From: Flavobacterium jumunjinense
Lineage (GTDB): Bacteria > Bacteroidota > Bacteroidia > Flavobacteriales > Flavobacteriaceae
Length of the DNA stretch: 64,000 nucleotides
Assembly (NCBI RefSeq): GCF_021650975.2
Contig: NZ_CP091285.1
Coordinates: 2,480,001 to 2,544,000, forward strand
Direction: 5' to 3'
How positions within the stretch are numbered: position 1 is the stretch's first letter; every line of letters begins with the position of its first letter. The position numbers were made by a program, and so were the translations under genes. The notes under the pieces are model-generated. The model was not told the origin of the DNA. It ran no database searches and worked only from the letters and a program-made list of their open reading frames with translations. Positions 1 through 9,784 of this stretch are shown here, piece after piece.

Positions 1-10
1 GATGTATATT

Positions 11-1075
11 CTATCTAAATATAAAGCCATTTTTCATAGGATCTTTTGGGTCAATTAAAAAAGTATGCATTCCTGTTATATGAGCACTTCCAGATACTTC
101 TGGAATTACTGCATTGTATTGACCATAAATAGTTTCTTCAATCATGGCACATTTAAAAACAGAATCAGTAATGCTTTCAATAGATAGTGTTTTGTTCTTT
201 GATAATGAGTTTCGAGCATGTTCAATTGCTACTCTTCCTGAAACTCCTGAACCTGTGGGTGAACGATCAACTTCTCCATCTGCAAAAACACAAACATTTC
301 TTAAATCATTGTTTTTGTTATTTGGAACATCTGAAAAAATAGTACCATATAAAAAACTTAAGTCCGATTCAAAGGGGTGCAGTATGTCTTTGTTACTTTC
401 CATTACAGCGTGTTTAATCGTCATTCCTAGATCTATTATTTTTCGATAGTTTTGAGCGCTTAAAGAGAGGTTTAAATTGTTTTTGGTCAGATCAACATAA
501 GCATAAAACGCACCACCATAAGCTAAATCATAAGTTAGCTTACCAAGTTCGGGTATAATAATAGAACAATCAAGTGCAACTACAAAGCTAGGAACACAAT
601 GAAAACAGACGCTTTCAATACTACCATTTTTTACATTAACAAAAGATAGTATCCTTCCGCAAGGTGCATCAATCTTAAGTGTGTTTTTTCCTTCTTGTAC
701 TTCAATCCATTTCATTTCTACAGCCAATGTACTGATTGCAATAATGGCATGTCCACACATTGTGCTATAGCCTTCATTGTGCATGAAAAGTATTCCAAAA
801 TCGGCATCATCTTCATCGTTTGAAGGTAATAAAATACAACCATACATATCTGCATGACCTCTAGGTTCATACATTAAGCTAGTTCGTAAATAATCATAAT
901 TATCTTTAATATATCTTCTGTATTCTAGAATTGAGTTTCCTTTTAATTCGGGGAAACCAGAAAGGATAACTCTAAGTGGTTCTCCTCCTGTATGCATATC
1001 GATAGTTTTGATAGCCAACCAATCTTTAGGCGTTTTAAATTCTTGTTGTAACATAATTTTTTGATAGACAGACAT
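11..1075 (-). CDS. trans-3-hydroxy-L-proline dehydratase (proline racemase superfamily)
   Basis: A 354-residue cytosolic protein of the proline racemase superfamily. It has the N-terminal MHTGGEP motif (about residues 27-33), the first active-site loop MCGHA with Cys107, and the second loop DRSPTGSG, in which the second catalytic Cys is replaced by Thr274. A Cys/Thr pair is known to mark trans-3-hydroxy-L-proline dehydratase, which forms delta-1-pyrroline-2-carboxylate, whereas racemases and 4-hydroxyproline epimerases have Cys/Cys. It stands alone; no other hydroxyproline catabolic gene is adjacent inside the window. The length is normal for the family. The family is certain; the exact substrate is inferred from the residue swap. 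Confidence 0.85.
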   Translation of the reverse strand: MSVYQKIMLQQEFKTPKDWLAIKTIDMHTGGEPLRVILSGFPELKGNSILEYRRYIKDNYDYLRTSLMYEPRGHADMYGCILLPSNDEDDADFGILFMHNEGYSTMCGHAIIAISTLAVEMKWIEVQEGKNTLKIDAPCGRILSFVNVKNGSIESVCFHCVPSFVVALDCSIIIPELGKLTYDLAYGGAFYAYVDLTKNNLNLSLSAQNYRKIIDLGMTIKHAVMESNKDILHPFESDLSFLYGTIFSDVPNNKNNDLRNVCVFADGEVDRSPTGSGVSGRVAIEHARNSLSKNKTLSIESITDSVFKCAMIEETIYGQYNAVIPEVSGSAHITGMHTFLIDPKDPMKNGFIFR

Positions 1076-1226
1076 AGACTTGAAGTATTGGTGAGTTTTT
1101 TATGAAATTAGAATATAAAAATAAAAGAAACATATCATATAAAAGAAACTTCACTAGAAAGTGGTTAACTTTTAACAACTATTAGATAATATAGTATTGG
1201 TTTTGTCTGCATTTTGACTTTATTAA

Positions 1227-1266
1227 ACTAAAAAAAGATGAACTGTTTAGCTCATCTTTTTTTAGT
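1227..1266 (-). terminator. intrinsic terminator, bidirectional
   Basis: A perfect 15-bp stem (1227-1241 with 1252-1266) closes a 10-nt loop and has A/T tracts on both sides. It lies just past the stop codon of the last TPM-domain gene, so it probably ends the M23-MerR-LemA-TPM transcript. Confidence 0.7.
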
Positions 1267-1288
1267 TTTTATAATTAAAAGTAAGGTG

Positions 1289-2095
1289 TTACCAACTACC
1301 TCCTGCACCACCTCCAGAGAAGCCACCTCCTCCAAAACCGCCACCGAAGCCTCCGCCTCCAAAACCACCTCCAGAAGAACCACCACCAAAACTTCCTCCA
1401 CCGCTTCCACGACCTAGGCTACTTAGTATGATTATATCCATTAAGTCTGGTCCACCATGTCTTCCTCCAGAACCACCACCACGATTGTTTTTGTTTCGGG
1501 AAATCAGGATGATCAAGATGATGAAAAAGAGTATAAAAATAAAAATTGGAAAATTACTTCCTTTACTGTTTCGTTTCCTCTCTCCTTTGTAGGTTCCTTT
1601 AATGACTTCAAAAATAGCTGTTGTACCTTTATCTAGACCATTATAATAACTTCCAGCTTTGAACTCTGGGATTATTACATTTCGAATAAGTTCCCCGTTT
1701 ATACCAGCAGTTAGCTTGTGCTCTAAGCCATAACCAGGAGAAATCCATATTTTTCTATCTTTTTTTGATAATAAAACTAGAATTCCATTGTCGGTATCTG
1801 CTTGACCTATTCCCCATTTTTGTGCCCAATTAGGAGTAAGTAAGCCAATGTCTTCTCCTTTTAAATCGTTAATAGTAACGATAACGATTTGAGTTGTAGT
1901 AGAGTCAGAGAATTTAACTAATTTGTTTTCTAATTGCGCTTTTTCCGACTCACTTAAAACACCTGCATAGTCATAAACAGATGTTTGTGATGATGGTTTC
2001 TCAGGAATATCATATTGAGAAAACCCTACAAAATGCATTAGTAATAGTGTTATTCCTAATAGAAATTTTATTATTTTAAAAATTAAATTTGTCAT
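1289..2095 (-). CDS. TPM-domain membrane protein (YgcG family)
   Basis: 268 residues: an N-terminal signal sequence (about 1-26), a TPM (TLP18.3/Psb32/MOLO-1) domain at about 35-155 with the VYDYAGVLS and WGIGQADTDNGILVLL motifs, one membrane segment (about 178-198), and a very Gly-rich tail ending GGAGGSW. The architecture suggests a periplasmic TPM domain anchored in the inner membrane. The start codon overlaps the stop of the preceding TPM gene (TAATG), so the two are translationally coupled, and both follow lemA. LemA/TPM/TPM triplets are common in Bacteroidota, but the function is not settled; an envelope role is inferred. Confidence 0.88.
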   Translation of the reverse strand: MTNLIFKIIKFLLGITLLLMHFVGFSQYDIPEKPSSQTSVYDYAGVLSESEKAQLENKLVKFSDSTTTQIVIVTINDLKGEDIGLLTPNWAQKWGIGQADTDNGILVLLSKKDRKIWISPGYGLEHKLTAGINGELIRNVIIPEFKAGSYYNGLDKGTTAIFEVIKGTYKGERKRNSKGSNFPIFIFILFFIILIILISRNKNNRGGGSGGRHGGPDLMDIIILSSLGRGSGGGSFGGGSSGGGFGGGGFGGGFGGGGFSGGGAGGSW

Positions 2096-2532
2096 TATCC
2101 TCTTGATATTTCATTTGGAAGCTCATTAGTATCGTCAGATTGATAAGGAAAAAACGTTTTCAATCGTTTCCCAGCCTCAATGATTCCATTAACTAATCCG
2201 TCCTTATTATTTTTGTTTTTGAAATGTTTCAAAACAATATCTTTTGTTGAATTCCAAAAATCATCACCTACAACTTTATTAATACCCTCGTCACCAAGAA
2301 TAGCAAATTGTTTATCAGTCACGCCAACATAGAAAAGTACTCCGTTTCTCTCTTTAGTATTTTGCATTTCTAAGGAAAAAAAAACCTCCTGTGCTCTTTC
2401 GAGCGGAGGTTTTTCTGAATGTTCTTCAATATGTACTCGGATCTCTCCCGAAGTGTCTTTTTCTGCGGCTACAATAGCTTGAACAATTTCTTGTTCTTCG
2501 CTTGCTGTTAAGAAATCTTCTGTTTTAGACAT
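2095..2532 (-). CDS. Soluble TPM-domain protein
   Basis: About 145 residues with a TPM domain but no signal peptide or membrane segment, so probably cytoplasmic, in contrast to its downstream partner. I place the start at the Met of MSKTEDFL, which begins one base after the lemA stop; an in-frame start five codons earlier would overlap lemA. The motif FYVGVTDKQFAILGDEGI is typical of the family. It is coupled to the next gene by TAATG. Confidence 0.85.
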   Translation of the reverse strand: MSKTEDFLTASEEQEIVQAIVAAEKDTSGEIRVHIEEHSEKPPLERAQEVFFSLEMQNTKERNGVLFYVGVTDKQFAILGDEGINKVVGDDFWNSTKDIVLKHFKNKNNKDGLVNGIIEAGKRLKTFFPYQSDDTNELPNEISRG

Positions 2533-2533
2533 T

Positions 2534-3130
2534 TTATTTAAAATCAAATTCTACTTCAGTTGGTTTTTCTGCACCTGCAACTGCTTTGAAATAAGCTTTT
2601 TCTTTAAAACCAAACCAGCCTGCAAAAATGCTATTAGGGAATATTGTTACGTGATTATTATAAGGCTTAACGGCTTCATTAAAACGTGTTCTTGCTGTTA
2701 ATATTTGATTCTCAGTACTCGATAATTCATCTTGTAACTTTAAGAAGTTTTGATTGGCTTTTAGATCTGGATATCTTTCTACAGATACTAATAATTTACC
2801 TAAAGCACCTGTTAATCCTCCTTGCGCTTCATTAAATTGAGTTAATTGTTCAGGAGTAATGTTTGTAGGGTCTATTGTTACAGAAGTAGCTTTTGCTCTA
2901 GCATTTATTACTGCTTCAAGTGTTGATTTTTCAAAATCAGCAGCACCTTTAACAGTTTTAACTAAATTTCCGATTAAGTCATTTCTACGTTGGTATGAGG
3001 TTTCTACATTTCCCCATGCTTCTTCAATGTTTTGGTTTAGTTTTACGGCTGTATTATTTATGCCTTTGAAATAACTATATCCAATTATAACTAATAAGCC
3101 AATAACTATCCACGGTAAGAATTTTTTCAT
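2534..3130 (-). CDS. lemA: LemA family protein
   Basis: 198 residues, a normal LemA length. One N-terminal membrane segment (about 5-21) is followed by a helical domain with the conserved NQNIEEAWGNVETSYQRRNDL region and, near the C-terminus, a YNNHVTIFPNSIFAGWFGF motif. LemA proteins are anchored in the inner membrane with the helical bundle outside; their role is unknown. The gene lies 10 bp after a MerR-type regulator and directly before two TPM-domain genes. Confidence 0.92.
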   Translation of the reverse strand: MKKFLPWIVIGLLVIIGYSYFKGINNTAVKLNQNIEEAWGNVETSYQRRNDLIGNLVKTVKGAADFEKSTLEAVINARAKATSVTIDPTNITPEQLTQFNEAQGGLTGALGKLLVSVERYPDLKANQNFLKLQDELSSTENQILTARTRFNEAVKPYNNHVTIFPNSIFAGWFGFKEKAYFKAVAGAEKPTEVEFDFK

Positions 3131-3140
3131 AATTTTTGTT

Positions 3141-3473
3141 TTAAAGATGATTTTTAATATTTAATAATTGTGTTTTTATGTTTTCTAATTTTCTAATAAT
3201 CTCAAACTTATCTAAAGTTTTTTTCTGATTTTCTTTTAAATGTGTTTTTGCACCTTCTAGTGTAAATCCGCGTTCTTTTACTAAATGGAAAATAAATTGT
3301 AAGTTCTTTACATCGTCTGGTGTAAATTTTCTATTGCCTTTAGCATTTTTCTTAGGTTTTAAAATATCAAATTCCTTTTCCCAAAAGCGAATTAAAGAAG
3401 CATTCACATCAAAGGCTTTAGCTAATTCACCTATGCTATAATATAATTTATCTTTTGGTAAATCGATGTGCAT
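3141..3473 (-). CDS. MerR-family transcriptional regulator (short)
   Basis: 110 residues. The N-terminal winged helix-turn-helix of the MerR type is clear: YYSIGELAKAFDVNASLIRFWE, then the wing with NRKFTPDDVKNL. The C-terminal half is a short helical region with no recognisable ligand domain or cysteine cluster. It sits 68 bp after the M23 peptidase gene and 10 bp before lemA, and may regulate this envelope cluster. Confidence 0.88.
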   Translation of the reverse strand: MHIDLPKDKLYYSIGELAKAFDVNASLIRFWEKEFDILKPKKNAKGNRKFTPDDVKNLQFIFHLVKERGFTLEGAKTHLKENQKKTLDKFEIIRKLENIKTQLLNIKNHL

Positions 3474-3541
3474 AATTATTTAAATTCTATTTTTTTATAA
3501 TTTTAAAACTCAAACCAAGTACTGATGACGGAGACTAAACA

Positions 3542-4519
3542 CTAATCCAACGACTGATTCTCTTGTGTTGCTAAATTTGAAATCGCAATATATTCTTCGG
3601 CAGAAATACTTCCGTAATAGAAATTAATTGGATTTACTTTTTCTCCATTTTTAATTACTTCATAATGTAAATGCGGAGCTTCACTTCGGCCAGTACTTCC
3701 AACATAGCCGATAATATCTCCTCTTCTTACTTTTTGTCCAGGCCTACAATTGTATTTGCTTAAATGCGCATATAAGGTAACATAACCATAGCCATGACTT
3801 ACTTCAATATGGTTTCCGTAACCAGAAAGCGAATTATCTGCTTTTAGAACGACACCATCACCAGTTGCATAAATTGGTGTTCCAGAAGGGGCAGTGAAGT
3901 CCATTCCGTAATGGAATTTTCTAATTTTTGTAAAAGGATCACTTCGGTATCCATAACCAGAAGCCATTCTTTTTAAATCTTCATTTTTTACAGGTTGAAT
4001 AGCAGGAATAGCAGCTAATAGTTTTTCTTTTTGTTTTGCTAGAACAACAATTTCATCTAACGATTTGGATTGAATGACTAGTTCTTTTGTTAATTGATCT
4101 ACTTTTTTTGTAGTATTTATAACTAAATCAGAATTATTATAGCCTTCTAAAGATTTATAACGATTGACGCCTCCAAAGCCAGATTTTCGTTCTTCATTAC
4201 TAATAGGAGTAGTGTTAAAATAAATACGATAAATATTATTGTCTCTTTCTTCTATAGCTTTTAAAACTTCATCCATTAACTCTAATTGTTTGGTTAAAAG
4301 CTTGTAGTTTAGCTTCATAGCCTCTAGTTCTCCTGTTAGTAATTTATCCTTAGGTGTTTCGAAATAAGGAGTGTTTATCAATAATATTAAACATAAAAAA
4401 CCAAACAAAGCAGAAGAGAGTAGGAACAAAAAAGCATAACCAAATTTTTTACGACGTTGAGGTTTAATGCGTTTATAAGCTAAATTTTCAGAATCGTAAT
4501 AATATTTTACTTTAGACAT
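3542..4519 (-). CDS. M23-family metallopeptidase (LytM domain)
   Basis: 325 residues: a cytoplasmic N-terminus of about 27 residues, one membrane segment (about 28-50), a charged helical region (about 57-175, probably coiled coil), and a C-terminal LytM/peptidase M23 domain. The zinc-site motifs are present: HYGMDFTAPSGTPIYA and HLHYEVIKNG. It probably cleaves peptidoglycan cross-links in the periplasm. It is divergent from alaS and heads the cluster that includes lemA. Confidence 0.92.
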   Translation of the reverse strand: MSKVKYYYDSENLAYKRIKPQRRKKFGYAFLFLLSSALFGFLCLILLINTPYFETPKDKLLTGELEAMKLNYKLLTKQLELMDEVLKAIEERDNNIYRIYFNTTPISNEERKSGFGGVNRYKSLEGYNNSDLVINTTKKVDQLTKELVIQSKSLDEIVVLAKQKEKLLAAIPAIQPVKNEDLKRMASGYGYRSDPFTKIRKFHYGMDFTAPSGTPIYATGDGVVLKADNSLSGYGNHIEVSHGYGYVTLYAHLSKYNCRPGQKVRRGDIIGYVGSTGRSEAPHLHYEVIKNGEKVNPINFYYGSISAEEYIAISNLATQENQSLD

Positions 4520-4532
4520 GTTTTAAAATTAC

Positions 4533-4540
4533 TATTTTTG
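4533..4540 (+). promoter_or_regulatory. Candidate -7 promoter element for alaS
   Basis: TATTTTTG followed by CACC matches the Bacteroidota TAnnTTTG -7 element. It points towards alaS and would give a 5' untranslated region of about 165 nt. No good -33 box is seen, so support is moderate. Confidence 0.4.
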
Positions 4541-4714
4541 CACCAAATTGAATGGTGTATAATGGTTATACGAACAAAATTAAAAAATGTTTCATTTTAA
4601 TCTATTTTTTATAACGAAACTTTTAGTTTTTTTGTATACAACGTTCCAGACTATTTGATTTAAAAGAAATTAGGTTTGTAAAACCTTGAAAAATATAAAT
4701 AAAAATAAATTTTA

Positions 4715-7351
4715 ATGAAATCACAAGACATTCGCAAAGCGTACTTACAATTCTTTGAAGGCAAAGGACATTTAATTGTTCCTTCTGCACCTATTGTGCT
4801 AAAAAATGATCCAACTTTGATGTTTAATAACTCAGGAATGGCCCAATTCAAAGAATATTTTTTAGGAAACGCAATCCCTAAAAGTAATCGTATAGTCGAC
4901 ACGCAAAAATGTCTTCGTGTTTCGGGTAAACATAACGATTTAGAAGATGTAGGTTTTGATACCTATCATCATACTATGTTTGAAATGCTAGGAAACTGGT
5001 CTTTTGGTGATTATTTCAAAAAAGAAGCAATTGCTTGGGCTTGGGAGTTTTTAACAGATGTATTGAAACTAGATAAAGATCGTTTATATGTCTCTGTTTT
5101 TGAAGGGAATGAAGAGGAAAATGTTCCGTTTGACCAAGAAGCATTTGATATTTGGAAACAATTTGTAACAGAAGACAGAATCATCTTAGGAAATAAAAAA
5201 GATAATTTCTGGGAAATGGGAGATCAAGGACCTTGTGGACCTTGTTCGGAAATCCATGTCGATTTGCGTACCGATGAGGAAAGAGCGGCTAAATCGGGTA
5301 GAGAATTAGTAAATGAAGATCATCCGCAAGTAGTAGAGATTTGGAATAATGTATTTATGGAATTTAACCGTAAAGCAGACAAATCATTAGAAAAATTACC
5401 TGCACAACATGTAGATACAGGAATGGGATTTGAGCGTTTGTGTATGGCAATGCAAAATGTAACTTCTAATTATGATACCGATGTTTTTACACCACTTATT
5501 GAAAAAGTAGAAAAGATAACAGGGTTAAAATATACTTCAAACGAAGTTAAAAATATAAGTGAAGAACAAAATAAAACGAATATTGCCATTCGTGTAATTG
5601 TCGATCACGTTCGTGCTGTTGCTTTTGCTATTGCAGACGGACAATTGCCTTCTAACACAGCAGCGGGTTATGTAATTCGTAGAATTCTACGTCGTGCTAT
5701 TCGTTACGGCTTTACTTTTTTAGATACTAAAGAACCTTTTATCTATCAATTAGTAGAAGTGTTGGCGAATCAGATGGGCGAGTTTTTCCCTGAAATTAAA
5801 AAACAACAAACTTTAGTAACCAATGTGATTCGTGAAGAAGAAGCTTCTTTCTTGAGAACTTTGGAGCAAGGATTACAATTATTAGATACTGTTATTCTAG
5901 AAACAAAAGTGAAAGAAGTATCGGGTATAAAAGTATTTGAGTTATATGATACCTTTGGTTTCCCTAAAGATTTAACGGGATTAATCTTGAAAGAAAGAGG
6001 TTTGTCATATAATGAGGAAGAGTTCGAAATAGAACTTAAAAAACAAAAAGACCGTTCTCGTGCAGCTTCTGAAGTTTCAACAGATGATTGGAAAGTTTTA
6101 GTTGATGGAAATGTAGAAACTTTTGTAGGATATGATGAAATTGAAAACGAAGTAAGAATTACACGTATTCGTAAAGTTGATTCTAAAAAAGATGGTGTTT
6201 TATACCAAATCGTTTTAAATAATACGCCATTTTATCCAGAAGGTGGTGGGCAAGTAGGAGATAAAGGAACTTTAGTTTCAGCAAATGAAACGATAGAAAT
6301 CATAGATACTAAAAAAGAAAATAATTTAATATTACATATTACAAAACAGTTGCCAGAGAATATTGAAGCTAGTTTTGTGGCTAAAGTAAATACTGGTTTA
6401 AGGACAGCGTCCTCTAAGAATCACTCAGCTACGCATTTAATGCATTTGGCTTTAAGAACGATTTTAGGAACACATGTGGAACAAAAAGGTTCTTTGGTAA
6501 ACCCAAATAATCTGCGTTTCGATTTTTCTCATTTTTCAAAAGTAACGGATGAAGAAATCAAACAAGTAGAAAATTTTGTTAATCAAAGAATAGAAGAACA
6601 GATTCCTTTAATAGAAAGAAGAAGTATTCCAATTCAACAAGCATTAGACGAAGGAGCGATGGCTTTGTTTGGAGAAAAATACGGAGACAATGTTCGTGCG
6701 ATTAAGTTTGGAGATTCTATGGAATTATGTGGAGGAATTCACGTTGCAAACACAGCAGATATTTGGCATTTTAAAATTATTTCTGAAGGAGCTGTTGCAG
6801 CAGGAATTCGACGTATCGAAGCAATTACAGGTGATGCTGTGAAAGATTTCTTTGCGAATCAAGAAAACACATTGACAGAAATTAAGGAAACCTTGAAAAA
6901 TCCGCAAGATGTTTTAAAAGCTGTAGGTTCATTGCAAGATGAAAACGCTAAGTTGAAAAAACAAGTAGAGCAGTTATTAAAAGATAAAGCAAAAGGATTA
7001 AAAGGAGATTTAGCCGCTCAAATTCAAGAGATAAACGGTATTAAGTTTTTAGCAACGCTAGTAGATTTAGATGCAAATGGAGCAAAAGACTTAGCGTATG
7101 AGTTAGGGAATAATGAAACCAATTTGTTCTTAGTTTTAGCTACTGCTACAGAAGACAAACCAATGTTGACGTGTTATATCTCTAAAGAATTAGTTGCGAA
7201 CAAAGGTTTAAATGCAGGACAAGTAGTTCGCGAATTAGGAAAATACATCCAAGGTGGTGGTGGTGGACAACCGTTCTTTGCAACTGCTGGTGGAAAAAAT
7301 GTAGACGGAATTAAGGAAGCTTTGGAAAAAGCAATTGATTTTGTGAAATAG
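4715..7351 (+). CDS. alaS: Alanine--tRNA ligase
   Basis: 878 residues, full length for bacterial AlaRS. The class II catalytic core has [16 protein letters not shown] near the N-terminus; the editing domain has the zinc motifs HSATHLMH (about residues 570-577) and CGGIH (Cys672); the C-terminal oligomerisation/C-Ala region ends with a [14 protein letters not shown] segment. It charges tRNA-Ala with alanine in the cytoplasm and clears mischarged Ser/Gly. It is transcribed singly, divergent from the M23 peptidase gene, with its own terminator. Confidence 0.98.
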   Translation: MKSQDIRKAYLQFFEGKGHLIVPSAPIVLKNDPTLMFNNSGMAQFKEYFLGNAIPKSNRIVDTQKCLRVSGKHNDLEDVGFDTYHHTMFEMLGNWSFGDYFKKEAIAWAWEFLTDVLKLDKDRLYVSVFEGNEEENVPFDQEAFDIWKQFVTEDRIILGNKKDNFWEMGDQGPCGPCSEIHVDLRTDEERAAKSGRELVNEDHPQVVEIWNNVFMEFNRKADKSLEKLPAQHVDTGMGFERLCMAMQNVTSNYDTDVFTPLIEKVEKITGLKYTSNEVKNISEEQNKTNIAIRVIVDHVRAVAFAIADGQLPSNTAAGYVIRRILRRAIRYGFTFLDTKEPFIYQLVEVLANQMGEFFPEIKKQQTLVTNVIREEEASFLRTLEQGLQLLDTVILETKVKEVSGIKVFELYDTFGFPKDLTGLILKERGLSYNEEEFEIELKKQKDRSRAASEVSTDDWKVLVDGNVETFVGYDEIENEVRITRIRKVDSKKDGVLYQIVLNNTPFYPEGGGQVGDKGTLVSANETIEIIDTKKENNLILHITKQLPENIEASFVAKVNTGLRTASSKNHSATHLMHLALRTILGTHVEQKGSLVNPNNLRFDFSHFSKVTDEEIKQVENFVNQRIEEQIPLIERRSIPIQQALDEGAMALFGEKYGDNVRAIKFGDSMELCGGIHVANTADIWHFKIISEGAVAAGIRRIEAITGDAVKDFFANQENTLTEIKETLKNPQDVLKAVGSLQDENAKLKKQVEQLLKDKAKGLKGDLAAQIQEINGIKFLATLVDLDANGAKDLAYELGNNETNLFLVLATATEDKPMLTCYISKELVANKGLNAGQVVRELGKYIQGGGGGQPFFATAGGKNVDGIKEALEKAIDFVK

Positions 7352-7372
7352 TAAAAGAATAATTACATTTAT

Positions 7373-7409
7373 AAAATCCCTTTTAGTTTCATATGCTAAA
7401 AGGGATTTT
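7373..7409 (+). terminator. alaS intrinsic terminator
   Basis: A 14-bp perfect stem (7373-7386 with 7396-7409) closes a 9-nt loop and is followed by a T run, 22 bp after the alaS stop. Confidence 0.8.
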
Positions 7410-7694
7410 TTTATTTTTTGGCTTACTCAATTTTTCTAATAAATGATACTTTTTTAATCAAGCTGTTATCAAGAGATAATTAATTTCGGTTGCTTTTCAG
7501 TATTCAGAAATGTCCTCTTTATATTGAAGCATGAACTATAAATAAAATAGATTGTTTTAATATTTTTTAATTATACCGTTTAATAAAGGCTGAAAAACAA
7601 CATGTTTTTTAACAAAAATTCCTCTTTGAAAGATGATTTCGAAGAGGAATTAGGAGTGTTTTTATGTAGAAAACAGTACGGAAAATAATGTAAA
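7410..7694. other. Intergenic region between alaS and panE-like gene
   Basis: A+T-rich spacer between convergent genes. Apart from the alaS terminator on its left and a second hairpin at 7617-7651 (listed separately), I see no open reading frame, RNA or repeat. Confidence 0.5.
7617..7651 (-). terminator. Terminator of the RidA/Crp/PanE-like cluster
   Basis: Ten-base inverted repeat (7617-7626 with 7642-7651). On the minus strand it is followed by TTTTTG, so it fits an intrinsic terminator about 40 bp after the stop of the ketopantoate-reductase-like gene. Confidence 0.6.
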
Positions 7695-8630
7695 TTAGAG
7701 TTTAGCTATAATTTCTGCGTATATTTTCTGTGTGTGTTGCGTATTTATGTTGTGTGTTTCTCCATAGTTAATAATGGCACCGGCAAACAAATTAAGTTCG
7801 TTATTTTCTTTGTTGCTGTTCACATCTAATTGTAGTGAAGTAGGAGTAGATGGTGGAAACGTTTTAGCTTTTTCAAAAGTAGCAGCTATTACATCTTTAG
7901 CTAAAGGAATGTTTTTCATTTTTGCAATTGCCTCAATTTCTTGCATTATTGCTGTCGCCCTTTGTATTAATAACTCATCTTGGCAAACATCACCAATTGG
8001 TCTATTATAGCGAGCAGTTACCAATCCGAAACTAGCAATAAACATAAATTTTGTCCAAATTGCAGGAAAAGCATCTTCTTGAAAATCGACAGTTGCTCCA
8101 CTATTTTTTAGTAGAGAAACAACCCATTGAATGTCTTCTTGTGGATGATTTGGGTCTTTGCCTAAAACAATTTTACCAGTAATTCCTTTGTGTTCGACAA
8201 TTCCTTTTTCTTTAATATGAGAAGCTACATAAACACAAGCTGGTAAAATTGTGTTTTTTGGTATAATCTTTCGAATACGTTCATAAATGTCGGCACCATT
8301 CATCAGGGGAAGAAAAATTGTTTTTTCGTTGATAACGGAGAGCAGTTGCGTACAAATATTTTCTAAATCATATTCTTTTACACATATTAGAATTAAATCG
8401 GGATTACTTATTTCGCTACATTTTTCAATAATAGCATCAGGGAAAGTAATATTTTTTTCATGTTCGGGAGACAGTAAGGTTAACCCTTTTTCCTTTATAA
8501 TTTTATAGGTAGTTTGTCGTGCTAAAAAAGTAATATGATAATGCGAGTTAGTGTTTGCTTCATTAATTTTGAAACCAAAATAGCCACCAACACCTCCTGT
8601 GCCAATAATGATTGTATTTTTTATATTCAT
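7695..8630 (-). CDS. Ketopantoate reductase-like (2-dehydropantoate 2-reductase family)
   Basis: 311 residues with an N-terminal Rossmann fold (TIIIGTGGVGGYFGF, about 6-20) and the C-terminal helical ApbA/PanE domain (IWTKFMFIASFGLVTARY, about 200-217). These enzymes reduce 2-oxo acids such as ketopantoate with NADPH. The family has many paralogues, and the neighbours here (a Crp/Fnr regulator and a RidA-like protein, not panB/panC) do not point to pantothenate synthesis, so I leave the symbol blank. It is probably co-transcribed with the two genes upstream. Confidence 0.85.
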   Translation of the reverse strand: MNIKNTIIIGTGGVGGYFGFKINEANTNSHYHITFLARQTTYKIIKEKGLTLLSPEHEKNITFPDAIIEKCSEISNPDLILICVKEYDLENICTQLLSVINEKTIFLPLMNGADIYERIRKIIPKNTILPACVYVASHIKEKGIVEHKGITGKIVLGKDPNHPQEDIQWVVSLLKNSGATVDFQEDAFPAIWTKFMFIASFGLVTARYNRPIGDVCQDELLIQRATAIMQEIEAIAKMKNIPLAKDVIAATFEKAKTFPPSTPTSLQLDVNSNKENNELNLFAGAIINYGETHNINTQHTQKIYAEIIAKL

Positions 8631-8705
8631 TAGAGAAGTTTTAATAATTTGTTACAGCAAATATCCAAACAAAAAATGTGTAGCAACTTGTCAAATGGAA
8701 AGAAA

Positions 8706-9287
8706 TTAAAGCAGTGCTGTTTTTTTTCGAATTCTGCTCAATGAAGTATCTGTAATGCCTAAAAAAGAAGCAATTATTTTTAGCGAAACATTCTGAAAAA
8801 TAGTAGGCTGATTTTTCAATAAATTGAGATACCTTTCTTCTGCAGTGTTTTTTGCCATTTCTAAAACCCTATCATGTAGTTTGTAATAATTAACAACAAA
8901 AAGCATCCGACTAAATTCTCTAAATTCGGGAATAGAATGGAAGTTTTCTTGTACTGTTTCTAGATCGGTTTGCCAAAAAGTGCAATCGGTTAAGGTTTCG
9001 TAATTTTCTTTGGTGGGTTGTTCTTTAAAAAAGGAAAGAAAATCGTTAACAAAACAAGGAGCCGTAAAAAGATTGGTTGTTATTTCATTTCCCTTAGAGT
9101 CGAAAGTATAGGAACGAACATAACCCGTTTCTAAGAAATAGGTTTTATTGTTAATTCTGTTTTCAGCTAGTAATAGCTCGCTTTTTTTTAGTGAAAACGA
9201 TTCGAATTTTTTAGTAATCTGACAAACAATAGCATCTTCAATTGGAAATAGAGAATGAAAATAGTGATTTAATGCCTCTTTGGTCAT
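8706..9287 (-). CDS. Crp/Fnr-family transcriptional regulator
   Basis: 193 residues: an N-terminal cyclic-nucleotide-binding-like jelly roll (about 25-115; e.g. KSELLLAENRINNKTYFLETG, GY-R-YTF) and a C-terminal helix-turn-helix (LKIIASFLGITDTSLSRIRK). The HTH form with SLSRIRK is typical of Bacteroidota Crp-like proteins. The phosphate-binding signature of true cAMP binders is not apparent, so the effector is unknown. It sits between ridA-like and panE-like genes on the same strand and may control them. Confidence 0.88.
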   Translation of the reverse strand: MTKEALNHYFHSLFPIEDAIVCQITKKFESFSLKKSELLLAENRINNKTYFLETGYVRSYTFDSKGNEITTNLFTAPCFVNDFLSFFKEQPTKENYETLTDCTFWQTDLETVQENFHSIPEFREFSRMLFVVNYYKLHDRVLEMAKNTAEERYLNLLKNQPTIFQNVSLKIIASFLGITDTSLSRIRKKTALL

Positions 9288-9306
9288 GTGTTGATTTATA
9301 TTTTGT

Positions 9307-9693
9307 TTACAATTTTATTTCAACTACTGCAACAGCTTCAATTTCGATTAACCATTCTTCTTTTCCTAACGCTTGAATACCAACTAAGGTACTGGCTGGA
9401 TAATTTTCGGTATTTAGAAATTGCTTGCGTACTTTACGAAAGATAGGTAAATCTTCAGTAGGATTAAAATTAACAATGTAAGTATTCATTTTTACAACAT
9501 CTTTAAACGTAGCATCGCATTGTTCTAATTCGCGTTCTAGGTTTTTAAAAGTTGCTATTGTTTGCGCTTCTAAATCAACTCCATCACCAATTTGTCCAGA
9601 TATATATAGTGTTTTAAAATTACCAGTAGTAACCGCAACGGTTTGCGAAAAACCTTCATTGGGATTGTAGTATTTTTTAGAGAAAGTAGTCAT
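9307..9693 (-). CDS. RidA/YjgF-family protein lacking the catalytic Arg
   Basis: 128 residues of the YjgF/YER057c/UK114 family, with a normal trimeric Rid fold: LYISGQIGDG, the central MNTYIVNF strand and the C-terminal WLIEIEAVAVVEI strand. In RidA enamine/imine deaminases a PARS segment supplies the essential Arg; here the equivalent is PAST, so the Arg appears replaced by Ser. Deaminase activity of the RidA type is therefore doubtful. It is the first gene of a Crp/PanE-like cluster, 19 bp before the regulator. Confidence 0.88.
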   Translation of the reverse strand: MTTFSKKYYNPNEGFSQTVAVTTGNFKTLYISGQIGDGVDLEAQTIATFKNLERELEQCDATFKDVVKMNTYIVNFNPTEDLPIFRKVRKQFLNTENYPASTLVGIQALGKEEWLIEIEAVAVVEIKL

Positions 9694-9784
9694 TTCGTAT
9701 TAATGTTAAAGTTTAGAATGTTTTAAAAAATTGTGCATACAAGTTATTGTTTTTTTTATTTCTTTGTAAAAAATAAATACAACA

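Noticed and set aside
11..1075. Proline racemase
   Set aside because: The second catalytic Cys is replaced by Thr, which racemases need.
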